NCBI GenBank assembly: GCA_017938245.1
Contig: JAGBBX010000015.1
Coordinates: forward strand, 60,368-124,367
Direction of reading: 5' to 3'
Origin: Bacteroidaceae bacterium
GTDB taxonomy: Bacteria > Bacteroidota > Bacteroidia > Bacteroidales > Bacteroidaceae
Length of the DNA stretch: 64,000 bases
This document shows, piece by piece, positions 28,023 to 36,268 of this stretch. The stretch's first letter is position 1; each line of letters opens with the position of its first letter. A program made the translations under genes and the position numbers. Below the pieces are notes generated by a model, which searched no databases, was not told the origin of the DNA, and saw only the letters and a program-made list of their open reading frames with translations.

Positions 28023-29123
28023 ATGGGTATACTACTGATTTTCATCCTTGTATGCTTTCTCATTGGAAACGCATATATCTTCATCCGAGCACTAGAGACG
28101 ATAAAACGCGTACATTGGATTGTTAAGGTTGTATTCGGAATCATCTTTTGGGTTCTTGCCTTGCAACTATTTATAGTAATGGCACTGCGCAACACCAACC
28201 TTCCCGAGTTTCTGCCTAAAATGATGTTTGGTATTGGTACAACGTGGATGGTATTTGTACTTTATATGACGCTTACCATACTGTGCGTCGACATTGTAAA
28301 GCGTCTCTTTTTACGAAACCTGCGACACAGTTTTTTGATTGCATTAGGCATCACTGCTGCCATACTGACAGGCGGATATATCAACAATCTTACTCCAAGA
28401 GTAGAGACAATAGAGATAAAACTCGACAAGCCACTGAAAGGCACTACAACCATTGTTGCAGTAAGCGACCTTCATCTGGGTTACGGTACCGGCAAAGAAA
28501 AACTAAAAAAGTTTGTCAGGATGATTAACGAACAGAATCCCGACCTTATTATAATAGGTGGAGACCTTATAGACAACAGCCTTATTCCACTGTATAACGA
28601 GAAGATGGACGAGGAGTTACGGGAGCTGAGGGCGCCAATGGGTATTTATATGGCACTCGGCAACCACGAATATATAAGCGGCATTGAGGAGAGCTACCGT
28701 TTCCTGGAAAGCACACCCATAAAGATGCTTGCCGACAGCGTAGTAACGCTACCCAATGGTTTACAGCTTATACTGCGCGACGACAAACATAAGTATAGAG
28801 ATAGTAAAAGCAACTCATCGCTTGAATATCTTATGTCGAAAGTAGACAAAGAGCGTGCATCATTCCTTGTAGAGCACCAACCCATACAGCTATCGCAGAT
28901 AGACAAGGAGAAGATTGACATTGTCTTTTGTGGGCACACGCATCACGGACAGATATGGCCGGGAAACATTGCAACCGATATTATTTTCGAGCAAAGCCAC
29001 GGTTACCGCAAATGGAACCACTCGCATATAGTTGTTTCGAGCGGACTCTCGCTATGGGGCCCACCCATTCGCATCGGCACCAAAAGCGATATGATTGTTT
29101 TTAAGGTCAGCGGCAAGGAGTAA
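28023..29123 (+). CDS. Membrane-anchored metallophosphoesterase
   Basis: A 366-residue protein. Four hydrophobic segments occupy residues about 1-125. A calcineurin-like phosphoesterase domain follows with the canonical blocks SDLHLGYG (DxH, near 158), GGDLIDN (near 180), GNHEY (near 219) and CGHTHHGQIWPG (near 303). All metal ligands are present. Relatives (YkuE-like) include UDP-diacylglucosamine and other phosphodiester hydrolases; the substrate here is unknown. It follows the DPP IV terminator and is probably separately transcribed. Confidence 0.88.
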   Translation: MGILLIFILVCFLIGNAYIFIRALETIKRVHWIVKVVFGIIFWVLALQLFIVMALRNTNLPEFLPKMMFGIGTTWMVFVLYMTLTILCVDIVKRLFLRNLRHSFLIALGITAAILTGGYINNLTPRVETIEIKLDKPLKGTTTIVAVSDLHLGYGTGKEKLKKFVRMINEQNPDLIIIGGDLIDNSLIPLYNEKMDEELRELRAPMGIYMALGNHEYISGIEESYRFLESTPIKMLADSVVTLPNGLQLILRDDKHKYRDSKSNSSLEYLMSKVDKERASFLVEHQPIQLSQIDKEKIDIVFCGHTHHGQIWPGNIATDIIFEQSHGYRKWNHSHIVVSSGLSLWGPPIRIGTKSDMIVFKVSGKE

Positions 29124-29165
29124 CCACATATTTTTATTGGGGTACGATATAATCAATAATAGTGT

Positions 29166-29217
29166 GCTCATTACCTCGGTTGAGGGCGATTGCAAATCGC
29201 CCCTACACGCAATGAGC
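29166..29217. repeat. Dispersed palindromic repeat, copy 2
   Basis: The core at 29184-29206 reads GGGCGATT-GCA-AATCGCCC then CTAC, enclosed by outer arms GCTCATT (29166-29172) and AATGAGC (29211-29217). It is the same element as at 6731-6780, with different outer arms. Confidence 0.75.
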
Positions 29218-29256
29218 TTTATTAATGAATATAAAGTGTTTATATACTCGCGGACA

Positions 29257-29279
29257 GTAGGGGCGATTTTTAATCGCCC
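29257..29279. repeat. Dispersed palindromic repeat, copy 3 (inverted)
   Basis: GTAG followed by GGGCGATT-TTT-AATCGCCC is the reverse complement of the copy at 6747-6769. Copies 2 and 3 face each other 50 bases apart, with related CGGTT / AACCG outer flanks, so the pair can form one large stem. Confidence 0.75.
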
Positions 29280-29343
29280 GAATCATTGCTTTAACCGAAA
29301 CAGCTGCAAAAGTAACTTCCAAACAAACAGCTATGTAAAAAAA

Positions 29344-29372
29344 GAGGATGGCTCCAAAAGGGAACCATCCTC
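29344..29372 (-). terminator. Terminator of gapA
   Basis: GAGGATGGCTCC at 29344-29355 pairs with GGGAACCATCCTC at 29360-29372, with one G-T pair. Read on the minus strand, it is followed by CTTTTTTTAC. It lies 26 bases beyond the gapA stop. Confidence 0.85.
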
Positions 29373-29397
29373 ATAAATCAAATAGCTAATTAACGAA

Positions 29398-30414
<1,017 letters not shown>

Positions 30415-30450
30415 TTATTAATTTAAAAAAGGTTAATAAATATTCTTAAT

Positions 30451-30540
30451 TTATCCACAGTTGCAGGTTTGCGCACTTGAGCACGCAACCAACAATATTG
30501 CGGAAAGCATTACGAAGACTACAAACTTAGTTATTCTCAT
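30451..30540 (-). CDS. Micro-lipoprotein (29 residues) upstream of gapA
   Basis: The minus strand from ATG 30540 encodes MRITKFVVFVMLSAILLVAC and then SSAQTCNCG, then TAA. Residues 1-19 form a full lipoprotein signal (basic start, hydrophobic core, lipobox LVAC). The mature product would be a ten-residue acylated peptide with the Cys at position 1 and a CNC motif. AGGAAAG precedes the ATG by 7 bases and a consensus promoter lies just upstream. The reading is direct; expression and conservation are unproven. It resembles the tiny lipopeptides of lysis or entericidin type in size only. No function is proposed. Confidence 0.6.
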   Translation of the reverse strand: MRITKFVVFVMLSAILLVACSSAQTCNCG

Positions 30541-30563
30541 ACTCAACTTTCCTAAATACTCTG

Positions 30564-30594
30564 CAAATTTAAAACATTCTTTTCACACTTGCAA
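30564..30594 (-). promoter_or_regulatory. Promoter of the micro-lipoprotein and gapA
   Basis: On the minus strand TTG (30592-30594), 20 bases, then TAAATTTG (30571-30564). This is an excellent match to the Bacteroidota consensus. The start point would be near 30557, about 17 bases before the micro-lipoprotein ATG. This supports that short gene as translated. Confidence 0.75.
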
Positions 30595-30696
30595 CACAAT
30601 AAAGAGGAAAATAGATGCTTAAAATAGAAAAAAACAATCACAGCGCAAAGAGTAATAAAAATGTTAACACAGTGAACAGAAAAAAACTTTTTTCGT

Positions 30697-30727
30697 TTTG
30701 TGTTTCGCTCACTTTATCTTATCTTTG
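30697..30727 (+). promoter_or_regulatory. Promoter of mscL
   Basis: TTTG at 30697-30700, 19 bases, then TATCTTTG at 30720-30727. Both boxes match the consensus. It implies a leader of about 160 bases. Confidence 0.7.
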
Positions 30728-30895
30728 CAAAGATTTTTACAAAAAACACCTATAAAAACAGCGGTTTCTTGCAATGTTCGTCATTTAGCAGACAAAAAAC
30801 CGAGAGCCAACCCACTGTAAAGTGAGTTTAACGATAATAAGGAAAGGTATAGTAAAATATTTAAGGATTATAAATTTAAATAAGAGATAAAAAAA

Positions 30896-31348
30896 ATGGC
30901 AAAAAGCACATTCCTTCAGGATTTCAAGGCCTTTGCAATGAAAGGCAACGTAGTTGATATGGCAGTCGGTGTTATCATCGGTGGTGCATTCGGTAAAATT
31001 GTGACATCGGTAGTAAACGACATCATTATGCCCCCCATCGGTCTTTTGGTAGGTGGTGTAAACTTCAAAGACCTTAAATGGGTTATGAAAGAGGCTACAA
31101 CAGCAGCCGACGGCACCGAGGTAGCAGCAGTAACACTTAACTACGGTAACTTCTTGCAGCAGACATTCGATTTCCTTATCATCGCATTCTCTATCTTCGT
31201 AATGATTAAGCTCATTGCCAAGCTCACCGAGAAGAAAAAGAAAGAGGAAGAGGCAGCACCTGCTCCTGCACCTGCTCCCGCACCCGAGCCCAGCGCCGAG
31301 GAGAAACTTCTTACCGAAATTCGCGACCTCTTGAAAGAGAAGAAATAA
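30896..31348 (+). CDS. mscL: Large-conductance mechanosensitive channel
   Basis: A 150-residue inner-membrane channel that opens on hypo-osmotic shock. The N-terminal amphipathic helix [20 protein letters not shown], the first transmembrane segment with the pore constriction [22 protein letters not shown], and the second ([21 protein letters not shown], near 85-105) are all clear. A Lys/Glu-rich cytoplasmic stretch and an Ala-Pro repeat precede the C-terminal helical bundle ([12 protein letters not shown]). Length fits. It is monocistronic with its own terminator. Confidence 0.96.
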   Translation: MAKSTFLQDFKAFAMKGNVVDMAVGVIIGGAFGKIVTSVVNDIIMPPIGLLVGGVNFKDLKWVMKEATTAADGTEVAAVTLNYGNFLQQTFDFLIIAFSIFVMIKLIAKLTEKKKKEEEAAPAPAPAPAPEPSAEEKLLTEIRDLLKEKK

Positions 31349-31362
31349 CACGCGCCCATAAG

Positions 31363-31390
31363 AATAAGAGTGAATCCTTTCGCTCTTATT
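31363..31390 (+). terminator. Terminator after mscL
   Basis: AATAAGAGTGA at 31363-31373 pairs with TCGCTCTTATT at 31380-31390 with one G-T pair, followed by TTTATT. Confidence 0.8.
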
Positions 31391-31436
31391 TTTATTATAA
31401 GTAGAACAGAAAATACACAACTAAACAAATAGAGTT

Positions 31437-32744
31437 ATGAAACAGGATATGATTGTCATTCTCGACCTCGGCAGCCACGAGAACACAGTGCTTGCCAGAG
31501 CCATCCGTGCATTGGGAGTATATAGCGAAATTTACCCCCACGACATCACAGCAGACGAGTTGAAAGCCCTTCCCGGAGTTAAGGGTATCATCATCAACGG
31601 AGGTCCCAACAACGTCATCGACGGCGTTGCCATAGACGTTAACCCCGAGATATACAATGCCGGCTTCCCCGTTATGGCAGCAGGCCACGACAAAGCACTT
31701 TGCGATGTAAAACTCGCACAGTTCACAAACGACGAAGAGGCAATAAAAGCAGCAGTAAAATCATTCGTATTCGACACCTGCAAGGCCGAGGCCAACTGGA
31801 ATATGACAAACTTTGTCAACGACCAGGTAGAGCTTATCCGTCGTCAGGTTGGTAACCGTAAGGTACTCCTCGCCCTATCGGGAGGTGTCGACAGCTCGGT
31901 GGTAGCAGCCCTTCTGCTTAGGGCTATCGGTAACAACCTTGTTTGCGTACACGTAAATCACGGACTGATGCGTAAAGGCGAGTCAGAGGCTGTTGTCGAG
32001 GTATTCCGCAACCAACTTTGCGCAAACCTTGTATATGTCGATGCTACCGACCGTTTCCTTGACAAGCTCGAAGGCGTCGAGGACCCCGAGCAGAAGCGTA
32101 AGATTATCGGTGGCGAGTTCATCCGCGTATTCGAAGAGGAGGCACGTAAGCTTGACGGAATAGAGTTCCTGGGCCAGGGAACCATCTACCCCGACATTGT
32201 AGAGAGCGGCACCAAGACAGCCAAGATGGTTAAATCGCACCACAACGTAGGCGGTCTGCCCGAAGATATGCAGTTCGAGCTTGTAGAGCCCATCCGTCAG
32301 CTGTTCAAAGACGAGGTACGCGCCTGCGGCCTTGAGCTCGGCCTACCCTACGAGATGGTATATCGTCAACCCTTCCCCGGTCCCGGCCTTGGCGTACGTT
32401 GCCTTGGTGCAATCACCCGCGACCGTCTTGAGGCAGTGCGTGAGTCGGACGCCATCCTTCGTGAGGAGTTTGCAAAGGCTGGCCTTGACAAGAAAGTATG
32501 GCAATACTTCACCATAGTACCCGATTTCAAGTCGGTAGGTGTACGCGACAACGCACGTTCATACGACTGGCCCGTAATTATCCGCGCCGTCAATACAGTA
32601 GATGCAATGACAGCCACCATTGAGCAGATAGATTGGGCAATCCTTATGAAGATTACCGACCGCATCCTCGCCGAGGTAAAGACCGTCAACCGCGTTTGCT
32701 ACGATATGTCGCCCAAGCCCAGCGCTACTATTGAGTGGGAGTAA
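31437..32744 (+). CDS. guaA: GMP synthase-like protein with degenerate, shortened glutaminase domain
   Basis: A 435-residue protein against about 510 for normal GuaA. Residues about 1-125 keep the start of the class I amidotransferase fold (VILDLGSHENTVLARAIRALGVYSEI, INGGPNNV). The nucleophile elbow, normally GxCxG, reads PVMAAGHDKA at residues 78-87 with no Cys, and the segment holding the catalytic His and Glu is absent. Residues about 130-320 are the ATP pyrophosphatase with SGGVDSS at 148-154, and about 320-435 the dimerisation domain (RQPFPGPGLGVR, KPSATIEWE). It would have to use free ammonia or a partner glutaminase. The frame is intact, so a stable variant is inferred. Its 3' end is duplicated downstream. 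Confidence 0.88.
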   Translation: MKQDMIVILDLGSHENTVLARAIRALGVYSEIYPHDITADELKALPGVKGIIINGGPNNVIDGVAIDVNPEIYNAGFPVMAAGHDKALCDVKLAQFTNDEEAIKAAVKSFVFDTCKAEANWNMTNFVNDQVELIRRQVGNRKVLLALSGGVDSSVVAALLLRAIGNNLVCVHVNHGLMRKGESEAVVEVFRNQLCANLVYVDATDRFLDKLEGVEDPEQKRKIIGGEFIRVFEEEARKLDGIEFLGQGTIYPDIVESGTKTAKMVKSHHNVGGLPEDMQFELVEPIRQLFKDEVRACGLELGLPYEMVYRQPFPGPGLGVRCLGAITRDRLEAVRESDAILREEFAKAGLDKKVWQYFTIVPDFKSVGVRDNARSYDWPVIIRAVNTVDAMTATIEQIDWAILMKITDRILAEVKTVNRVCYDMSPKPSATIEWE

Positions 32745-32752
32745 TAAAAAAT
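32733..32752 (+). repeat. Direct repeat at guaA 3' end, left copy (att-like)
   Basis: GAGTGGGAGTAATAAAAAAT covers the last codons, the stop and the first terminator bases of guaA. Nineteen of 20 bases recur at 34304-34323. Both copies lead into a hairpin whose right side reads ATTTTTTATTAC and then a CCGAG motif. Confidence 0.75.
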
Positions 32753-32788
32753 AAGTTCGGAATTAATTCCGAACTTATTTTTTATTAC
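32741..32788 (+). terminator. Terminator of guaA
   Basis: A perfect 24-base-arm palindrome (32741-32764 and 32765-32788) centred on AATT that includes the guaA stop codon, with a T-rich right arm. Confidence 0.85.
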
Positions 32789-32795
32789 GACTACC

Positions 32796-32884
32796 GAGGG
32801 TTTCAATGAGTAATAGTCGCACGTAGCACAGCTGAAAGTTGTGCCGTGCGGGATACGGTTGCCACGGGCAACATTGAAACCCTC
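32796..32884. other. Structured intergenic element, possible small RNA
   Basis: GAGGGTTTCAATG at 32796-32808 and CATTGAAACCCTC at 32872-32884 are perfect complements. Between them lie two further stems: GCACAGC/GTTGTGC around TGAAA, and GTTGCC/GGCAAC around ACG, the latter ending at 32871. A G-rich/C-rich stretch follows (GATGCCCCCAAAGGGG). It could be an RNA gene or the end of a mobile element. No family was recognised. Confidence 0.4.
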
Positions 32885-33030
32885 AATGGGATGCCCCCAA
32901 AGGGGACAAATACCCTACTATAAAAACAGCCTTTATAGAAATCGTAAATAGGTCATGCGAAGTATAGCTTGCACTGCATAGTCGATTAGCTCATCCTTTG
33001 TTGCGGGCGGTTGCTCTTTACAATACCCTC

Positions 33031-33173
33031 AACACAACTAAACGCAAGAAAGAGGAATACAAAGAGAGGTTATCTCACAGCTCAAGCGTGGTTACTCTGT
33101 ACGAAACACAGCAAAACTATCAAGCGTAAGCGTTAGCACTGTTCAAAGAATGAAAAGAGAATTTTGTATTTAA
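33031..33173 (+). pseudogene. Serine recombinase C-terminal remnant, frameshifted
   Basis: From 33031 one frame reads NTTKRKKEEYKE. After a duplicated AG in AAAGAGAGG (33061-33069) the reading continues two bases out of phase as VISQLKRGYSVRNTAKLSSV and then SVSTVQRMKREFCI, with a stop at 33171-33173. The joined sequence is the helix-turn-helix tail usual in resolvase/invertase-type serine recombinases of Bacteroidota. The catalytic domain is missing upstream, where nothing in 32890-33030 was recognised. Two lesions (loss of the N-terminus and a 2-base insertion) mark it as decayed. Confidence 0.65.
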
Positions 33174-33185
33174 TTTGAATTTAGT

Positions 33186-33230
33186 TTGTAAGTTATTGCT
33201 CCCGGCTTCGCCTGGAGCAATAACTTACAA
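33186..33230 (+). terminator. Strong hairpin after the recombinase remnant
   Basis: TTGTAAGTTATTGCTCC at 33186-33202 pairs perfectly with GGAGCAATAACTTACAA at 33214-33230. The 11-base loop itself folds (GGC-TTC-GCC). Confidence 0.75.
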
Positions 33231-33327
33231 GAAGCATATTACAATTAGTTATTTATTTTTCGTATTTTTGTCAATGTATTCAGTTGTTTGTTGCAAAATA
33301 TAAAGCAACAACCATTATCATTATTAT

Positions 33328-34188
33328 ATGTTTGAGCATTTATCTATAGAAGCTGTTAATTCGATATTGCCACAAGGTATGAGAATTATAAATGAGAAAG
33401 GTATATACAATATGTACCAGACAGAGAATGGCGGTCTAATAGCAGGCACAGAGTCCAAAAATGTTTCAAGAACAAGAAAACATCCATTTGAAGTATATTA
33501 TTCACTATACTTAGATGAATATGTCCTAAAAAACATCTCATTTGTATTCTTGACTGTATATAAAGAGGGAATACTTCTCATACCGATTAGCGATTTAGTA
33601 TCTATAAAAGAAAACTTGCGTACGAAAGAATATTCGGTAGGGAAAGGCATAGATAAACAAATATTTTTACGTTATGACATTAAAGCCTATATCGAAAAAG
33701 GTAAAATAATGTTATGTAAGGCTAAAAATCATTTTGAAATAGACTTATCAAAATATTTTATATCATATACAAATGAGGAATTTATTTATGAAGAATTAAA
33801 CAATTACGATATAAATGAAATATACAAAGAAGCAAAACAATTCAAAGATTATGATACGCAATATGTTTTAGGGGATAATACAAGAAGACGAATTGAAAGT
33901 AAAAAGCAAAAAGAACGTATAGCTATATTGGAAAATCACACTTGCCAAATTTGCGGATTTCAGCAAGCATATATTAACCCAAATGGAAATAAAAGATATA
34001 TTATAGAGATTGACCACATTATAGAGAAATCAAAAGGAGGTGGAGAATGTATTGACAATCTACTTGTTTTATGCCCTAACTGTCATGCCAAAAAAACTTA
34101 TGGGATAATTACAATAGACAGTGATTTTAGGGTTTATGAAAATGGTAAAGAAATTCAAATTCGTGATAATCATCTAAGAAAGAAATAA
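33328..34188 (+). CDS. HNH endonuclease family protein
   Basis: A 286-residue protein, strikingly AT-rich and Lys/Ile/Asn/Tyr-rich against the surrounding core genes, so probably acquired. The C-terminal 90 residues form an HNH nuclease: zinc pair CQIC near residue 211, then EIDHIIEKSKGGGECIDNLL with the catalytic His, and the second zinc pair CPNCHAKKT. The N-terminal 190 residues are unrecognised and could bind DNA or another target. Such stand-alone proteins can be restriction enzymes. It lies between the recombinase remnant and the second copy of the guaA 3' end. TATTTTTG at 33263-33270 is a candidate -7 box. Confidence 0.8.
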   Translation: MFEHLSIEAVNSILPQGMRIINEKGIYNMYQTENGGLIAGTESKNVSRTRKHPFEVYYSLYLDEYVLKNISFVFLTVYKEGILLIPISDLVSIKENLRTKEYSVGKGIDKQIFLRYDIKAYIEKGKIMLCKAKNHFEIDLSKYFISYTNEEFIYEELNNYDINEIYKEAKQFKDYDTQYVLGDNTRRRIESKKQKERIAILENHTCQICGFQQAYINPNGNKRYIIEIDHIIEKSKGGGECIDNLLVLCPNCHAKKTYGIITIDSDFRVYENGKEIQIRDNHLRKK

Positions 34189-34303
34189 ATAACCACTTCG
34201 ACAGCAGTTCTTGACACCAGTTTGATTATTTTAGAGCAAAAAAAAGCGTTAAAGTATTGATAATAAAATTAAAAGATTTATTCAAAATTTAACCTATATA
34301 GTC

Positions 34304-34323
34304 GAGTGGTAGTAATAAAAAAT
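34304..34323 (+). repeat. Direct repeat at guaA 3' end, right copy (att-like)
   Basis: GAGTGGTAGTAATAAAAAAT differs from 32733-32752 at one base. Read in frame it still spells Val-Glu-Trp-stop, echoing the Ile-Glu-Trp-Glu-stop of guaA. Confidence 0.7.
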
Positions 34324-34352
34324 GGAACCTCACGGTTCCATTTTTTATTACT
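34311..34352 (+). terminator. Second guaA-type terminator
   Basis: AGTAATAAAAAATGGAACC (34311-34329) pairs with GGTTCCATTTTTTATTACT (34334-34352) around TCAC. The outer arms equal those of the guaA terminator, but the inner stem differs. Confidence 0.85.
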
Positions 34353-34668
34353 ACTTCCGAGCTAATCACGTGCACTTGCCAACACTAAATCTATCCACCA
34401 ACGAAAAGAACAATACTCCATCTTCAGCGAATGAGAAGACAAATCCATAGTTTTTGTATTTTAGTTGTTTCGGGTAAGAGACTGCGTGATGCGGTTTCTT
34501 GCCCTTTCAAGCTTTTTTGTCCCGTTTTTTGCGTAACAAACGGGACATTTTACTATATTTGCAGTAAACTGCGAACATATACTGCACTCGCTGTGAAATA
34601 TCAAAGTAAACTTTGACTATCTCGCTCGTTTGTCCCTATATTTGCAAATATACCGAAAAACAGCTATT
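34353..34668 (+). promoter_or_regulatory. Leader region with hairpin and two tandem promoters for the DUF2148-agmatine operon
   Basis: This stretch holds no credible gene. A hairpin at 34518-34547 (TGTCCCGTTT/AAACGGGACA) precedes two consensus promoters. The first is TTTG at 34528-34531, 22 bases, TATATTTG at 34554-34561. The second is TTTG at 34612-34615, 21 bases, TATATTTG at 34637-34644. The second places the start point near 34651, which rules out the in-frame ATG at 34630 and supports the ATG at 34669. The -33 box of the first lies inside the hairpin loop, so fold and promoter may interact. Confidence 0.65.
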
Positions 34669-35190
34669 ATGATATACAATGAACGTGATACGCGCCATCA
34701 GCAGGTGATTGATGCCGCCAAACAGATGATGACCGCAGCTCGCACTGCTCCAAAAGCACGTGGATGCGACATTATAGAGATTTTTCTTGTTGTAGAGGAT
34801 GACATATATGCTCTTTCCAATGCACTGCGTCAGATTGGCGAGGAGCGCCAACGTGCCGGAATGATACGCGATGCAGAGAATATCCTCTCGGCCGATGCTA
34901 TACTACTCATCGGTTCGCGCAGTCAGGCAATGGGACTGAACTGCGCTTATTGCGGCTCCGAGACTTGTGAGTCGCGTGGCGAGGGTGTTCCCTGCACAAT
35001 GAATACCATTGATGTTGGCATCGCCATCGGTTCGGCCTGTGCCACTGCTGCCGACCTGCGTGTCGACACCCGCGTAATGTACTCGGCAGGCTATGCTGCA
35101 CATAAACTCGGATGGTTGCCTGACTGTAACTATGTAATTGCAATTCCGGTGAGCGCCAGTTCAAAAAATCCATTCTTCGACCGTAAATAA
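34669..35190 (+). CDS. DUF2148 (ferredoxin-domain) protein
   Basis: A 173-residue protein with the cysteine cluster NCAYCGSETCESRGEGVPC near residues 86-104, which suggests an iron-sulphur site and matches the DUF2148 family. IGSACATAADLRVDTRVMYS follows. The start at 34669 is chosen because an upstream in-frame ATG (34630) lies within the promoter. It precedes the agmatine deiminase gene by 8 bases, so it is probably in the putrescine operon, though a link to polyamines is only positional. Confidence 0.8.
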   Translation: MIYNERDTRHQQVIDAAKQMMTAARTAPKARGCDIIEIFLVVEDDIYALSNALRQIGEERQRAGMIRDAENILSADAILLIGSRSQAMGLNCAYCGSETCESRGEGVPCTMNTIDVGIAIGSACATAADLRVDTRVMYSAGYAAHKLGWLPDCNYVIAIPVSASSKNPFFDRK

Positions 35191-35198
35191 GAGCAACA

Positions 35199-36260
35199 AT
35201 GGAACAGAGAAGAGAACTTTTTTTACCTGCCGAGTGGCACAGACAACAGATGGTGCAACTCACTTGGCCACACGAGAATACCGATTGGGCATATATGTTG
35301 GACGAAGCAATAAAATGTTTCGTTGATATTGCTGTGGCGATAAGCCGCCGCGAGAAGTTGCTTATCGTAGCGCCCGACACCGACGCAGTGCGCAAACAGC
35401 TACAGATGACGGCAGCCAACATACAGAACATACGTTTCTTCCAGTGCGAGAGTAACGACACTTGGGCGCGCGACCACGCTTTTATAACAATATTAGGCGA
35501 CAGTGTACCCCACTACCTCGACTTTGAATTTAACGGTTGGGGGCGCAAATTTGCTGCCGACAAGGATAATGCAATAAACAGCAAGATGTACGATGCCGGG
35601 GTAGTAAAGGGGGAATATGAAGATTGCCTGAGTCTTGTTCTTGAGGGTGGCTCCATTGAGAGCGATGGTAAGGGGACACTGCTCACCACGACACACTGTC
35701 TTATGGCACCCCACCGCAATCAGCCTCTGACACGCGAACAGATAGAGAAGCGTCTCATTCAGATGCTGCACGTGAAGCGTGTGCTATGGCTCGACCACGG
35801 CAACCTTATTGGCGACGATACCGACGGACACATCGACACCATCGCCCGCTTTGCACCCAACGACACCATTGTTCACGTACGTTGCGACAACCCCGAGGAC
35901 GAGCAGTTTGCCGATCTTCAGGCAATGGAGGCGCAGCTGGCAACATTCCGCACCGAGGAGGGCAAGCCCTACCGCCTGCTTGCACTACCATCGCCCGATG
36001 CAATTTTCGACGAGAATGGAGAGCGTCTGCCGGCGACATACGCCAATTTCCTGATAATGAACAACGCAGTACTCTACCCCACATACGCACAACCCGAGAA
36101 TGACAAACAAGCAGCCGAGGTTATTGCAAAAGCATTCCCATCGTACGATATAATAGGTATAGATTGCCGCGCACTCATCAAGCAGCACGGCTCGTTACAT
36201 TGCGTAACGATGCAATACCCCACCATAGAGAGATATCAAGAATCGGTTAAGAAATTATAA
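35199..36260 (+). CDS. aguA: Agmatine deiminase
   Basis: A 353-residue porphyromonas-type peptidyl-arginine deiminase fold that turns agmatine into N-carbamoylputrescine and ammonia. Conserved blocks: WPHENTDW near residue 26, NDTWARDHAF near residue 86, GGSIESDGKGTLLTT near residue 150, the catalytic His in LDHGNLIGDDTDGHIDT near residue 204, and the nucleophile Cys in HGSLHCVTMQ near residue 333. All expected residues are present. It lies 8 bases after the DUF2148 gene and 8 bases before N-carbamoylputrescine amidase, a functional pair. Confidence 0.93.
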   Translation: MEQRRELFLPAEWHRQQMVQLTWPHENTDWAYMLDEAIKCFVDIAVAISRREKLLIVAPDTDAVRKQLQMTAANIQNIRFFQCESNDTWARDHAFITILGDSVPHYLDFEFNGWGRKFAADKDNAINSKMYDAGVVKGEYEDCLSLVLEGGSIESDGKGTLLTTTHCLMAPHRNQPLTREQIEKRLIQMLHVKRVLWLDHGNLIGDDTDGHIDTIARFAPNDTIVHVRCDNPEDEQFADLQAMEAQLATFRTEEGKPYRLLALPSPDAIFDENGERLPATYANFLIMNNAVLYPTYAQPENDKQAAEVIAKAFPSYDIIGIDCRALIKQHGSLHCVTMQYPTIERYQESVKKL

Positions 36261-36268
36261 GAGATAAT

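Larger units (their letters stand above)
30541..30895. other. Divergent promoter region between gapA and mscL
   Basis: The 355 bases hold no convincing gene. They carry a leftward promoter (30564-30594) and a rightward promoter (30697-30727), described separately. The mscL leader (about 30734-30895, 160 bases) contains a hairpin, AACCCACT at 30809-30816 pairing with AGTGAGTT at 30821-30828 with one mismatch, and an A-rich stretch before the ATG. Confidence 0.6.

Noticed and set aside
31437-32744. Shortened guaA as a frameshift or assembly artefact
   Set aside because: The frame is intact, the domain junction is smooth and the nucleophile elbow has been replaced and not cut, so it reads as a stable variant.
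32934-33023. Minus-strand frame with protein-like wording (ATKDELIDYAVQAILR)
   Set aside because: No start codon, stops just upstream, and it overlaps the region before the recombinase remnant; too short to support.
34431-34616. 61-codon frame upstream of the DUF2148 gene
   Set aside because: It runs through a terminator hairpin and two promoters and has no protein-like features.
34630-34668. Earlier ATG for the DUF2148 protein
   Set aside because: The ATG at 34630 lies upstream of and within the promoter's -7 region (34637-34644), so it would not be in the message from that promoter.
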